From Arthrobacter livingstonensis (GTDB taxonomy: Bacteria; Actinomycetota; Actinomycetes; Actinomycetales; Micrococcaceae): 64,000 nt of DNA. Where the stretch lies: NCBI RefSeq assembly GCF_003219815.1, contig NZ_QJVD01000019.1, positions 1 to 64,000 on the forward strand, read 5' to 3'. A program made the position numbers and the translations under genes. Shown one piece after another: positions 25,440-34,637 of the stretch. The notes under the pieces were generated by a model. It saw only the letters and a list, made by a program, of their open reading frames with translations. It made no database searches and was not told the DNA's origin. Position 1 is the first letter of the stretch. Each line of letters opens with the position of its first letter.

Positions 25440-25597
25440 TTTCTGTGGCTTGTCTTTTCGGCTCTCTTGGAGGTGGTACCCAATTCGACGGCGGCACACC
25501 TGAGACTCAAACCACCAAACGAGATCGGCGATTGAGGCGAAGACAAGCGATGGCACCAGGTATCTGTCGCCCCATTATTCGGACGCAGCCGCAAGAT

Positions 25598-26083
25598 TTA
25601 CAAACCTGGCTTCCATTCATCGCCCGCACCCTTGCGGTATAATGCGGCGGTCGTCATTGTGCCGAGGTCTTTTCCATCGGCGAAGGCCACGTGCACTTTT
25701 TCAACGCGAGAACGTAGTCGGCGCCCCTCTTCGTCAGCGAATGCAATTGGCGTGCCTACGAACTCCGCAAGTGTCTCGAACGGACTAGCACCAAGGAAAG
25801 CTCCATCGGAGGCGCCCACAGACGATGGCTCGAAGACGACCATGACAGTTGTGCCGTCAAAAGTAATCGAGATTACCGACTTTGCAAAAATCACGCCGTT
25901 TGTTGCTCTCTCATCAACGTACCCCTCGAATGCGGCAATAATCTCCCTATCGTCTGGCAGGCTATTCTCTAACGACATTTTAACGTCCCTTATCCGCCAT
26001 TGCATCGGCATTCGTTGGTCGACATGGATTGCCACACCGTTCCAGGACCACGTACCGCAGCTTCTACTAAAATTGGTGTTCAC
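25598..26083 (-). CDS. hypothetical protein, 161 residues
   Basis: I do not recognise this family. It is a soluble alpha/beta-looking protein with ISITFDGTTVMVVFEPSS and a C-terminal part VEKVHVAFADGKDLGTM. The GTG start at 26083 has AGGA just upstream; ATG at 25978 is an alternative. It is convergent with the CHAT gene and divergent from the next gene. Small beta-rich proteins in such places are often immunity proteins or decayed genes, but I have no direct evidence. Confidence 0.5.
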   Translation of the reverse strand: MNTNFSRSCGTWSWNGVAIHVDQRMPMQWRIRDVKMSLENSLPDDREIIAAFEGYVDERATNGVIFAKSVISITFDGTTVMVVFEPSSVGASDGAFLGASPFETLAEFVGTPIAFADEEGRRLRSRVEKVHVAFADGKDLGTMTTAALYRKGAGDEWKPGL

Positions 26084-26269
26084 CTGATCCTAGTGCCGCG
26101 ACCATAGATAAATGTCGAGAACCGCCAGTCATCAACTCAAACTAAATTCCCGCCGATGCTGACGCGCCAATGGTATGGCTACTCCGCCACACAGTAGGTG
26201 GCTGCACGGACGTCGGCACCCTAAACAGGAACCAGAATTTGATCAGCAATTAGCAAGGAGCACGACGCC

Positions 26270-27376
26270 ATGTTCACTCAGCCCTCCGGCCCCACTCTCT
26301 CCCCCGAGCTAGCGGCCCAACTGGACGACAGCTTTTTCCAGTCTCGCCCACTCGGCTATTTTTCGTCGCGAATCACTTCTATTTTGTCGACCATTAGGCA
26401 GGGCCAGCAGGTACCAACAGCGCAAGATGCCATTGACTTCGCATCCGAGCTCGGTCTTGAAGGCTCCCCTAACATTCTCAACTTCACAAATCGAGACCGA
26501 ACACTGCAAATAGCTACCGATGCCTTTGCAGTGCGACATCATGCTGCCGAGACACTGGTCCGCCTTTATCATGGCCTTACTATCGGGGCTCCACAACAAG
26601 GACCAGCACGAAGCGTATGGGCCGCCGTAGCAGAGGGCCCAAATCTCACCAAGACCTTAGTCGACCAGGCCAGGGCTCATCTTGTAAGCGATGAAGGCCA
26701 TGACAGGTTCTGGCAGTTAGTTCTGACCAACCAGCACGCAACCAATGGGCATGGGCAAGAAGCAGAAATAACGCAAGCGCTCAACGTCGTCGCAGATTGG
26801 CTGCACCACGCAATGGACCTACTCGTCCGCAACGATGTAAATATCAATGCTGCTCACAACAAAGTGAAACATGGGCTGTCGGTAAGGGCCCGCAATGACC
26901 GGCGTCTAACATTTACAACCAAAGCGCCTCATGCGGACGGCACCGTTCCCCTGAGCTCACTTATAGGTGACGAAGCTGTCGACATTTTTGATGGAGTAAC
27001 AATGGATTACTTGGCTAGAGCTCCGAAACAAGATGGAATTAAGCAAGGTCTGGAAATTTCTACCCTCAACCTCAAGCCAACCAAGATGCTTGCCGAGACG
27101 TGGATGATGGCCGTCGCCCACGCCGCAATGTTTCATGTAGCAGCCGCTGAGCACTTCCCAAATGGCGATATTCCCATTGCAGATTTCCCTCCCTTGCCCC
27201 TGTCACCGACGCCCCAAGGGCTTCTTGGCGAGGCGGTGGTAGGCATGCGACACCCGATAACAACACCGCCAGATGGCAGTCCTCTAAGCAGAACAACTGG
27301 AGTTGCCTTTCGCACTCAATTCGTACCGTTTGAATTACGAGACACGTGGGCTCACGGCGTGGTTGTGGACGACTGA
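26270..27376 (+). CDS. hypothetical protein, 368 residues
   Basis: A soluble protein, mainly helical in its middle part, of no family I recognise. The segment VNINAAHNKVKHGLSVRAR (about residues 190-208) resembles the conserved NxxKHG helix of some HEPN-like families, which makes a HEPN relationship possible but weak. Start at ATG 26270, with AAGGAG upstream. The next gene follows by 107 bases in the same direction and encodes a trypsin-like protease, so the two may form a pair. Its AT content is somewhat higher than in the catabolic block. Confidence 0.6.
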   Translation: MFTQPSGPTLSPELAAQLDDSFFQSRPLGYFSSRITSILSTIRQGQQVPTAQDAIDFASELGLEGSPNILNFTNRDRTLQIATDAFAVRHHAAETLVRLYHGLTIGAPQQGPARSVWAAVAEGPNLTKTLVDQARAHLVSDEGHDRFWQLVLTNQHATNGHGQEAEITQALNVVADWLHHAMDLLVRNDVNINAAHNKVKHGLSVRARNDRRLTFTTKAPHADGTVPLSSLIGDEAVDIFDGVTMDYLARAPKQDGIKQGLEISTLNLKPTKMLAETWMMAVAHAAMFHVAAAEHFPNGDIPIADFPPLPLSPTPQGLLGEAVVGMRHPITTPPDGSPLSRTTGVAFRTQFVPFELRDTWAHGVVVDD

Positions 27377-27483
27377 ACGCCCGCCGTCAAAAATGGCGGC
27401 ATGATTCCCGGGAAGCTTCAGACTACTTTGCCCACTGCCGTCCTTGCTCTGACGGGACAGTTTTGTTCGAGCTTTTTGAACCG

Positions 27484-28221
27484 ATGTCGGCCGCAACATA
27501 CGGTGTACATATGGACTTTGAAAAGGTAGTTGCACCACTTTTGACCCTCGTCCCCGGAACAGACATAGTCCGATTTGGTAGCGGATTCTTTGTACGCATA
27601 AGCGGTGAGGTTTTCTTGACCACTACAGCCCACCTTTGCGACTTCGAGCTCGCACCCAGGGCAGAGTGGGACGTGTGGGCGAACCAGATATTTCTGATTG
27701 ATACTAAGAGCTCTCTTGGAGAAGGTGAGATGACGACGCTCGCGAATTTCGAATTGTTCACGCCAGACCATGACAACGAAAGGGTTCCGAGGTTCAAGTA
27801 CTTGCTCCGAGCAGAGCGACCAGGAACCATCGCCGATCTCATTCTGATCCCGATTCAGACAGACAACCCCGTCCTGGACATGTACGACGCGTTCGACCTC
27901 CCAGCAGATATTGGCGCTCACATGGCTGGCGAAATGGTCACGCAGCTTGGGCGTCGCAGTGATTTTCCGGCTCTCAGCGTTGCCCAGCACCACTCGACCC
28001 AGAGTGCTGGCCCAGTCCGGATCATGTTCCCCAACGGCCAAGAAGGTGACTCTGGCGGCCCCGCTATCGATAAAGGCGGCAACCTGGTGGGCATGAATGT
28101 CGGTTCTCATGTGAACCTCTCTGACCACGCCATGCTCATGTCACCGGAGGCGATCGTTGCCCTTGCCGCCTCGGTGAACGGCGTCGTCCCGAATTGGCCG
28201 CAGTTTGCTCCCGCGTCTTAA
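27484..28221 (+). CDS. trypsin-like serine protease without signal peptide
   Basis: Predicted 245-residue chymotrypsin-fold protease. The triad can be traced as H50 (FLTTTAHLCDF), D118 (TIADLILIP) and S190 (GDSGGPAIDKGGNLVGM). There is no signal peptide or membrane segment, so it acts in the cytoplasm, unlike most secreted bacterial trypsins. The start is uncertain: ATG 27484 is used, ATG 27511 is possible, and neither has a strong ribosome site. It follows a protein of unknown function and belongs to the same block as the CHAT protease. Cytoplasmic trypsin-like modules are common in bacterial conflict systems, where they act as effectors after sensing. Confidence 0.8.
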   Translation: MSAATYGVHMDFEKVVAPLLTLVPGTDIVRFGSGFFVRISGEVFLTTTAHLCDFELAPRAEWDVWANQIFLIDTKSSLGEGEMTTLANFELFTPDHDNERVPRFKYLLRAERPGTIADLILIPIQTDNPVLDMYDAFDLPADIGAHMAGEMVTQLGRRSDFPALSVAQHHSTQSAGPVRIMFPNGQEGDSGGPAIDKGGNLVGMNVGSHVNLSDHAMLMSPEAIVALAASVNGVVPNWPQFAPAS

Positions 28222-28471
28222 GGTTGACGCACTGCTGGCTTCTGCTGCAAGGATTACCAGATAGCCCGCCGTTAAGCTCTTTCAAGACCACCTCGAGGGA
28301 ACTGATCTGGTCACCCGGGGCGAGCTCTCTGCCCCTGAGATTGACGATCTTTACCGATCATGCACCGGATATCCGGTCTTTTTCTCCACTCGGAAGCGGG
28401 ACACTTCGGGAGTGTTCGTTAACAGACGAGAGGCGCGGTTGGACGGGTTTTCCGCCGGGAAAGCGGGATCG

Positions 28472-29353
28472 CTACGGTTGGAGTTTTTCCCAGTTCTTCG
28501 GCTGGGGCAAAGCGTTGTCTCGCACGATCTGCCCAGAAGCGAACCAACCTACGAGCGTTGCGGCCAGCATGACATGAACACGAGCCTGTTCAATCGTCGG
28601 CGGGATTGAATTCTTGTCCACGTGCCGGTAATGCTGCCCGTGCCACAGAGTCTCCATCATGTGGTGCAGTGTTACGCCAGGATAGGCTTTGTCGTTGGAT
28701 CGCAGACCCAGCACCCAGTCGCCCTGCTGTTTGACGACAATGGCAGCCTTCCCCAACGACGGAGCGAGATCGTTCGGTGACACAATCGGCGTTGCCGCTC
28801 TTTCGACCGCTTTCACGGCCTTGTCCATGGCTTCTTCAGCCTTGCCGTCGAGCCCGAAGGCGTACTCCCAAGCCTCAGCAAGCAATTTTCCCGCAGTGGC
28901 GTCTGCGGCGTTGATCGCTTCCTGCATAGTCTCTTCGAGTCCTTCGGTGACTCGATAGCCCACGCGCGACATGTTATCGCTTAAGACAACAGCATATTTC
29001 GAGCGATAAAGGTTGAGATACTTAGCGAGTTCCTCGCTAGGTGTTCGGTATCCACGAGGCATCGTGTACAACAAGTAATCCAAAACCCTCATGATCATTT
29101 TCTCGTCAGAGAGAAAAACGGTGTCCGCGAAGGCTTTGCTCGTCAAATCAGGGCCTGCCGTAAACCCAAGGTTGATGTTCAATTCAAGTTGCAGCTCAAG
29201 GGCAAATTCCTTGATCTGATAACCTGACCTAACAAAAAGGGACTCTGCCAGCCAGTTCTTCAGCGGCTCCGCCAGAATCGTTGGGATGCCCTCACGGATG
29301 ATCGACATCTGCGCGATCTCTTCTTCGGTCGCATCAAAGGGTATGTAGGCCAT
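28472..29353 (-). CDS. hypothetical protein with Abi-like C-terminal segment
   Basis: Predicted 293-residue soluble protein. The C-terminal third reads SLGKAAIVVKQQGDWVLGL, GVTLHHMMETLWHGQHYRHVD and ARVHVMLAATLVGWF, which resembles the helical C-terminal domain of some abortive-infection proteins (DNA or RNA interacting, HEPN-like). The similarity is by eye and weak. It lies 33 bases after a small open frame and just downstream of the integrase remnant on the same strand, as if carried with the integrase. A defence role is plausible but not shown. Confidence 0.55.
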   Translation of the reverse strand: MAYIPFDATEEEIAQMSIIREGIPTILAEPLKNWLAESLFVRSGYQIKEFALELQLELNINLGFTAGPDLTSKAFADTVFLSDEKMIMRVLDYLLYTMPRGYRTPSEELAKYLNLYRSKYAVVLSDNMSRVGYRVTEGLEETMQEAINAADATAGKLLAEAWEYAFGLDGKAEEAMDKAVKAVERAATPIVSPNDLAPSLGKAAIVVKQQGDWVLGLRSNDKAYPGVTLHHMMETLWHGQHYRHVDKNSIPPTIEQARVHVMLAATLVGWFASGQIVRDNALPQPKNWEKLQP

Positions 29354-29386
29354 TATTTGATTAGACCATCCGGCACTGACACGCCG

Positions 29387-29602
29387 CTAATTTATCTCAG
29401 CCAAATTCGCTAGCTCTGCAAGAAGCGGTGCCAAGGCGTCTTGCAGTTCGCGCTCTTGGCTAGCCGAAGCCCCGGCATCCACGCTGGCTTCTGGTTCCTC
29501 GGCTAGCCACTCCACCGTTGCCTCGTGCCGTTCAGCCCACGTCGCGTGTAGGTTTCCGACGTCGCGCAGAATCTCCTCTCGGGTTCGCTGACTTCGGCTC
29601 AC
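29387..29602 (-). CDS. hypothetical small acidic protein
   Basis: A possible 71-residue protein starting at GTG 29602 inside the 3' end of the integrase remnant. It reads RTREEILRDVGNLHATWAERHEATVEWLAEEPEAS and is helical and acidic. No ribosome site decides the start and no family is recognised. It may be a real small gene coupled to the integrase, or a shadow frame. Confidence 0.35.
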   Translation of the reverse strand: MSRSQRTREEILRDVGNLHATWAERHEATVEWLAEEPEASVDAGASASQERELQDALAPLLAELANLAEIN

Positions 29603-29867
29603 TTTTCGCTCCTGAATCAGCTGTGGGCTGCGTTGCCTTGGTGATCCGGCGGCGCAGCTCGGAGTAGTCCTTCTTGTACATGTGAGCATAGACGCTGTCT
29701 GTGACAGTGACGGAGCTGTGGCCCATCAAGCGCGACAACTCAAACATCTGCACATCGAAGCTCACCATCAGCGAGGCGAACGTGTGCCGCAGCTCGTGGA
29801 ACTTCAGGGACGGAATCCCCAGCACGTCCGCCGCTGGCTTGAAGGCGTAACGGTAGGACCCCTGTGG
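29532..29867 (-). pseudogene. C-terminal remnant of a tyrosine recombinase (integrase)
   Basis: The frame encodes only the C-terminal third of a phage-type integrase: YRYAFKPAADVLGIPSLK, the HxxR box HELRHTFASL, the LMGHSS box and the nucleophile tyrosine region VTDSVYAHMYKKDY. The R, H and Y are intact, but the N-terminal arm-binding and core-binding domains are absent, and a stop (TGA, 29868-29870) precedes the frame. A further frame upstream reads RLRRLASDNPVKTYDRAFD, suggesting a frameshift in more of the gene. Being 260 bases from repeat C, it is probably the former integrase of this element. It cannot act alone. Confidence 0.8.
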
Positions 29868-30127
29868 TCAAAGGCTCGGTCGTAAGTCTTTACGGGGTTG
29901 TCGGAAGCCAATCGGCGGAGACGTGTGAAGACTGCATCGAAAATACAACCGCCACGCCAACAGCCCCAGAACCTGACAGTCATCCCCGTGTGGCAAATAC
30001 GATTGGTTGGTAAAGACAGTCCAGATAGTTGATCCGCAAGGCACCCCACGTCTACGTACAACAACAGTCTCGAGACCCCTGCCAAAGACGCTTTCGATGT
30101 CAGCTTCACGTTGTCGGGACAGGACCG

Positions 30128-30682
30128 AATTTAATGAGTTTTTAATGAGCCCGGTCGCGACGGCGCATCTCGCTGCAGCACCCCCCCAGCTAAAACCGCA
30201 GGTCAGCGGGTTACACGTCACCCTGAGTAGCTATTCAAACCGACGACCGTTGCGTTCGAAGGGATAACCGCCTGGGCGCCGCACGAAAGGACACCGAGGG
30301 GCATGCGGCACCGGGCCAACACGCCCAGAATCCCCGTCATTCCGGGTTTTTCGTGCGCCCTTCGACCGCTTGAGGAATCCAGGCCCCTATGGGATTCGGA
30401 CCGACGACGGTTGCATTCTAAGGCGTCCATCGCGTTGAACTACGCCCCGCCACCACCAAAAAACCCCGCAATTCCGGGACTTTTGAGCAGTGCTGACGAC
30501 TATCGACCACCAATGGGCCTCCTATGGGATTCGAACCCATGACCCCCGCTGTCGTCTCGATCGCCTATTTCGACTAGTCAAAAGCCATTCCTGACCTTTG
30601 TCAGTGCGAAGAGTGCATGACAATGGATGGTAGTGAATAGGCGGCAGTTGTCGTCCAATTTAATGCGTTTCTAATGAGTCGG
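30128..30682. repeat. composite repeat C (attachment-like region)
   Basis: The left end has the double motif AATTTAATGAG/TTTTTAATGAGC (30128-30150), then AACCGCAGGTCAGCGGG. Three tandem T-arm-like units follow: 30231-30264 (degenerate), 30390-30430 (TATGGGATTCGGACCGACGA) and the core at 30505-30554. Then comes GCATGACAATGGATGG and the double motif AATTTAATG, TTTCTAATGAGTCGG (30657-30682). It lies just upstream, in the minus sense, of the integrase remnant and separates the protease block from the sugar block. Confidence 0.7.
30505..30554 (-). other. attachment-core-like tRNA 3'-end fragment (copy C)
   Basis: The same perfect T-arm and acceptor-like tail as in copies B and E (minus strand, ATGGGTTCGAATCCCAT followed by AGGAGGCCCATTGGTGG). 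No upstream tRNA body folds with it. Confidence 0.65.
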
Positions 30683-31010
30683 TTACATTCATCGGCCGTT
30701 TGAGCCCAAAACCCGTCTGAAGGTCACGGCTTGTATGCTGACAAAGACTTTTTGTTCTAATCCCGTGTTTTCGAACTCTCAGAAACAGACATACGGATCA
30801 TCGTGCGATCTGATTTGGCGCAACTGATTCGCGACTGCAATACGGTCCCAAAGTGGAATACTGGCTCACGGCTGACACCAAGAGTCAGCTGAACATTCCG
30901 CAATGCGCCGTGGGTGCAACTCGTGCGGCGCGCCCGCACGAGTCCACTTTTTCTCTGAGGAAATTCGCGGATCGTCTACAACCAATGGGTGCTGGCGCCA
31001 TGACGGTGCA

Positions 31011-32222
31011 TCAACGCATGGCGAGCTCGAATGCGAGTGGGTCTAAACGTACGAACGCGAGTCCTTGGTGTATCGCACCTAGCCCGACGGCCTCACTGGC
31101 GAGCGGGGACGCAATGAGCGTCGGCGCTGGACCGTGACTCAAATCCTTCAGGTGCAGGGCGGCGTCGTCGAGTATGCCAGCGGCAGCAGGGGCAACAGCA
31201 CCTCCGACAATGATGCGTTCTGCGTCCAATATCCCGCCGACTACCACGCAGACACGGGCCAGCAAGAACGCCAAGCGCGCTGTGATGGCAAGAGCTTCGG
31301 CGTCACCGGCCCGCGCTGCGGCGAAGACGTCTTCAGCTTCGAATGCCTTCTCGAGAGCTGTGCTCGCCAACGCCCCGGATGCACGAGCCTCTTCAGCCCA
31401 GGTTCGGGCGAGCCGCGCGAGCCCGTCGGCGGAGCCTACACCGTCGACGTAGTCCAGCAAATGTAATTCACCCGCACCACCGTGTGCGCCTCGAACCAGC
31501 GCCCCATCTGCGATGATACCTGCACCAAACCGCTCACCGGCCAGTAGGCACACAAATGACGACGCCCCAACACCAGCACCCACGGCACCCTCGGCGATCG
31601 CAGCGAGGTTCGCATCGTTCTCAACGACGACCTTCCAGCCGCGCCGCGCGAACTTCTCGGCGAATCCTGGGTTCATCCGCGCCCAGAAACCGTCAGCACC
31701 CTGGGGCGAGGCTCCGATAACGTCAGTCGGCGCTGGTACTCCGAGCACAATGATTAGTACTGCATCCACCCTCACACCTGCGGTCACGAGGGCCGCATCG
31801 ACGGTCGTTTCAGTCAGTGCCAACCGATTGGCTGCAGTATCTAGCACTGCACCGATTTCGCGACTCTCGCGGGCGAGTTCGGTGCCGCGCAGATCAGTAA
31901 CACGGGCCGTAACTCTGTGTTCACCGGAGTCAACACCAACGAGCGCGCCTGCACCGGGACGGAAGGCATAGCGCCGCGCTGGCCGACCCAGACTGTACTG
32001 GCCAGCCGTGCGGGCATCCGCGAGCTCCTGCAACCAACCACGCTCAACGAGATCGGCACACACTCTCAGCACGGTTGAGCGAGTGAGCCCAGTTTCTTCT
32101 ATAGCGTCACTAGCGGTGAAAGCGTCAGCTTCCCAAGCGTATTGAAGCAGTCGACCGGCATTGAGAGTACGTACGAGGTGAGGGGACACTGCCGGAGAAA
32201 TCTGCTGCATGCTCTTGACCAT
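31011..32222 (-). CDS. ROK-family transcriptional regulator
   Basis: Predicted 403-residue sugar-responsive repressor. An N-terminal winged helix-turn-helix (about 20-75, ASDAIEETGLTRSTVLRVCADLVERGWLQE) is followed by a ROK kinase-like domain (VGVDSGEHRVTARVTDL; NDANLAAIAEGAVGAG; GALVRGAHGGAGELH; GGILDAERIIVGGAV). The zinc-binding cysteine cluster of many ROK kinases is missing, which fits a regulator or sugar sensor rather than an enzyme. It is divergent from the ABC sugar importer, and a repeated CTAAATxTAG operator lies between them. The inducer is probably a glucoside, judging from the GH13 enzyme downstream. Confidence 0.85.
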   Translation of the reverse strand: MVKSMQQISPAVSPHLVRTLNAGRLLQYAWEADAFTASDAIEETGLTRSTVLRVCADLVERGWLQELADARTAGQYSLGRPARRYAFRPGAGALVGVDSGEHRVTARVTDLRGTELARESREIGAVLDTAANRLALTETTVDAALVTAGVRVDAVLIIVLGVPAPTDVIGASPQGADGFWARMNPGFAEKFARRGWKVVVENDANLAAIAEGAVGAGVGASSFVCLLAGERFGAGIIADGALVRGAHGGAGELHLLDYVDGVGSADGLARLARTWAEEARASGALASTALEKAFEAEDVFAAARAGDAEALAITARLAFLLARVCVVVGGILDAERIIVGGAVAPAAAGILDDAALHLKDLSHGPAPTLIASPLASEAVGLGAIHQGLAFVRLDPLAFELAMR

Positions 32223-32251
32223 ATCGAGGATAAGGGGATATTGTCGAGAAC

Positions 32252-32275
32252 ACTAAATCTAGTACCTAAATTTAG
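32252..32275. promoter_or_regulatory. tandem CTAAATxTAG operator between ROK regulator and importer
   Basis: Two decamers, CTAAATCTAG (32253-32262) and the perfect palindrome CTAAATTTAG (32266-32275), lie in the divergent promoter region, 30 bases upstream of the ROK start and 80 upstream of the binding-protein start. They suit a ROK regulator that controls both directions. Confidence 0.65.
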
Positions 32276-32354
32276 TATTGTAGTTACCACTCCACGCCCT
32301 CAACCTTGCTCGCATCGGCATCCGCGCGCACCACAACACACAGGAGACAACGAC

Positions 32355-33635
32355 GTGTTCTTGCAATCCCCTCTGCCGCGCGAGCTGACGCGCAGATCCC
32401 TGCTCCTTGGAGCGGGGTCGATCGGCCTCGGGCTCGGCCTCGGCGCGTGCTCGAGCCCCCGCTCGGGCGGCACCACTGAGATCACTTTCTTCCAATCCAA
32501 GCCCGAGGTAATCGCCTACTTCGATGATCTGATCGAGCAGTTCCATGCCTCGCAGGACCGGGTTCGTGTGGTGCATGACTTTTCATCGAACCTGTCGGCA
32601 GGCTTCGTGCGCAACAATCCGCCAGACGTCGGCTGCATCAACTACAACTTCGAGATCGCCCGGTTCGTGGACCGCGGCGCTCTGAGCGACCTCTCAGACC
32701 TGCCGGCCGCGAAGCGAATCAATCCAGCCCTACAACCGATTATCGATCAGACCGCGAGCTACCCCGATCGGACGAGTGTTCTGCCGTACTCACTCATGGT
32801 CGCCGCTGTGCTCTACAACCGCAAGATTTTCGCCGATCTTGGCCTCAGTGTACCCACCACTTGGACGGAGTTCCTCGCGGTTTGCGATAGCCTCACGGCC
32901 GCCGGGATCACTCCGATCTACAGCACATTCAAAGACCCCTGGACCATCGCACAGGGCCTGTTTGATTACTCCGTAGGGGGTTCGGTAGACCTCGAGGAGT
33001 TCTTCACCCAGTTGAAGAAGCAGGGTACCGATGTCGGACTGAACTCCGCCGCCTCGTTCGAAAAGGACTTCTCCAAGCCCTTGGAACAGATGCTTGCCAT
33101 CGCAAAGTATTCGCAGCCAAACGCCGCAAGCCGTGGCTATGGCGACGGGAACCTCGACTTTTCAAAAGGCAACGCTGCAATGTATTTCCAAGGCCCTTGG
33201 GCCCTGAGCGAGATAGCGAAAACCGCGCCAGACTTGGACGTAGGCGCCTTCCCACTGCCGATGACCGAGGACCCCGACGAGCGCCGGGTGCGGGTCAACG
33301 TAGACCTCGCCCTCTGGATCCCGGAGGCCTCACGCAAGAAGGAAGCAGCACGAGAGTTCGTGTCGTTCCTCATGCAGCCAGAAATCATCGATGCCTACAA
33401 CGCCGACAACAACGCCTTCGGTGTAACGACGGACGCACCAGCTGTTAGTCAGCCCACTCTTGTTGAGCTGCAGAAATTCTACGACAAGGCCTCGTTCTCG
33501 CTCGGTGCATCGCAGCTACTGCCGCAGAATATACCGCTTCAAAATTATGTACAGGGCATCGTGCTGGGCTCCGATCCTGATAACACGCTGCGCACCATCG
33601 ACGCCGACTGGGCACGTCTGGCCTTTCGGTCCTGA
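32355..33635 (+). CDS. ABC sugar-binding lipoprotein
   Basis: Predicted 426-residue extracellular solute-binding protein (family 1) that delivers sugar to the permeases encoded next. The N-terminus has a twin-arginine stretch LTRRSLLLGAGS and a lipobox LGLGACSS with the lipidated cysteine at about residue 30. The mature part shows the usual alternation (ITFFQSKPEVIAYFDDLIEQF; MYFQGPWALSEI; REFVSFLMQPE). GTG start at 32355 with AGGAGA upstream; the longer open frame upstream includes the operator region and is not real. Export by Tat rather than Sec is suggested. Together with the GH13 enzyme, the likely ligand is an alpha-glucoside. Confidence 0.9.
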   Translation: MFLQSPLPRELTRRSLLLGAGSIGLGLGLGACSSPRSGGTTEITFFQSKPEVIAYFDDLIEQFHASQDRVRVVHDFSSNLSAGFVRNNPPDVGCINYNFEIARFVDRGALSDLSDLPAAKRINPALQPIIDQTASYPDRTSVLPYSLMVAAVLYNRKIFADLGLSVPTTWTEFLAVCDSLTAAGITPIYSTFKDPWTIAQGLFDYSVGGSVDLEEFFTQLKKQGTDVGLNSAASFEKDFSKPLEQMLAIAKYSQPNAASRGYGDGNLDFSKGNAAMYFQGPWALSEIAKTAPDLDVGAFPLPMTEDPDERRVRVNVDLALWIPEASRKKEAAREFVSFLMQPEIIDAYNADNNAFGVTTDAPAVSQPTLVELQKFYDKASFSLGASQLLPQNIPLQNYVQGIVLGSDPDNTLRTIDADWARLAFRS

Positions 33636-33698
33636 CCGAGCACCCCAAGAACTTCTCCCTCTCAGTCTGATAAACCCACTGTTCACGAAAGGTCACTC

Positions 33699-34637
33699 AT
33701 GGCCATCTCGACCCCCACCCTCCCGGAGGCACGCGGAGTTGCGTCGTCGACGGCGCAAGTGTCGGGTACGACGAAGCGCAAACGCCGCGTCGATCCAATG
33801 TTTCATCTTTTCCTGCTGCCGACACTCATCCTCTTCACGCTCGCAATCACACTTCCGGCCGGCATGGGTATCTTCTACAGCTTCACTGACTCCATCGGTT
33901 TCGGCGAGTGGTCGTTCGTTGGCCTCACTAACTACGCCGCGATGCTGACCGACCCGGCAATTCTGACCTCGTACTGGTTTACCATCGGATTCGCGTTGGT
34001 CACCGTTATTACTGTCAATGTCATCGCTTTCCTGCTCGCTATCACCCTTACCTCAAGGATCAGAGGCAAGATCGCGCTGCGAGCCGTGTTCGTGCTCCCG
34101 ATGGTCGTGTCAGGCATCATCATCGCGTTCGTGTTCAACTTTTTGTTCTCTAACTCGCTTCCTGCCTTCGCCGAATCAATCGGATTTACACCACTGGCAA
34201 GCAGCGTGTTGTCCAACCCCGATCTTGCCTGGATTGCGATTGTGGTGGTCACAGCTTGGCAAGCCGTACCATCGGCGCTGCTCATCTACATCGCGGGAGT
34301 ATTGTCAGTGCCTGGTGACGTCTATGAAGCCGCCTCGCTCGACGGTGCCTCCCCGTGGAAGCAGCTGCGCTTGATCACGTTGCCGCTCGTGGCGGGCTAC
34401 GTCTTGATCAACCTCGTGATCGGTTTCAAGAATTTCCTCAATACCTACGACATCATCGTTGGTTTGACTGACGGCGGTCCTGGCACTTCCACCCGCAGCG
34501 TTGCCATGACCATCTTCTCCGGCTTCTCCAGTGGTGACTACGCCTACCAGATGGCCAACGCCACGGTCTTCTTCCTCATCGCGCTCGTGATCGCACTCAT
34601 TCAACTGCGTATCACGCGCGGAAAGGCGACATTCTGA
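33699..34637 (+). CDS. ABC sugar permease, MalF type
   Basis: Predicted 312-residue membrane protein with six helices. The cytoplasmic EAA loop, which docks the ATPase, is seen as YEAASLDGASPWKQLRLITLPLV. Start at ATG 33699 (AAAGG upstream). The stop overlaps the start of the next permease (ATGA), so the two are translationally coupled. No ATPase gene lies in the operon; a shared MsmK-like ATPase elsewhere must energise it. Confidence 0.9.
   Translation: MAISTPTLPEARGVASSTAQVSGTTKRKRRVDPMFHLFLLPTLILFTLAITLPAGMGIFYSFTDSIGFGEWSFVGLTNYAAMLTDPAILTSYWFTIGFALVTVITVNVIAFLLAITLTSRIRGKIALRAVFVLPMVVSGIIIAFVFNFLFSNSLPAFAESIGFTPLASSVLSNPDLAWIAIVVVTAWQAVPSALLIYIAGVLSVPGDVYEAASLDGASPWKQLRLITLPLVAGYVLINLVIGFKNFLNTYDIIVGLTDGGPGTSTRSVAMTIFSGFSSGDYAYQMANATVFFLIALVIALIQLRITRGKATF

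Noticed and set aside
29804-30109. 101-residue open frame upstream of the integrase remnant
   Set aside because: Only a short part resembles integrase sequence and it is out of frame; treated as decayed integrase sequence, not a gene.
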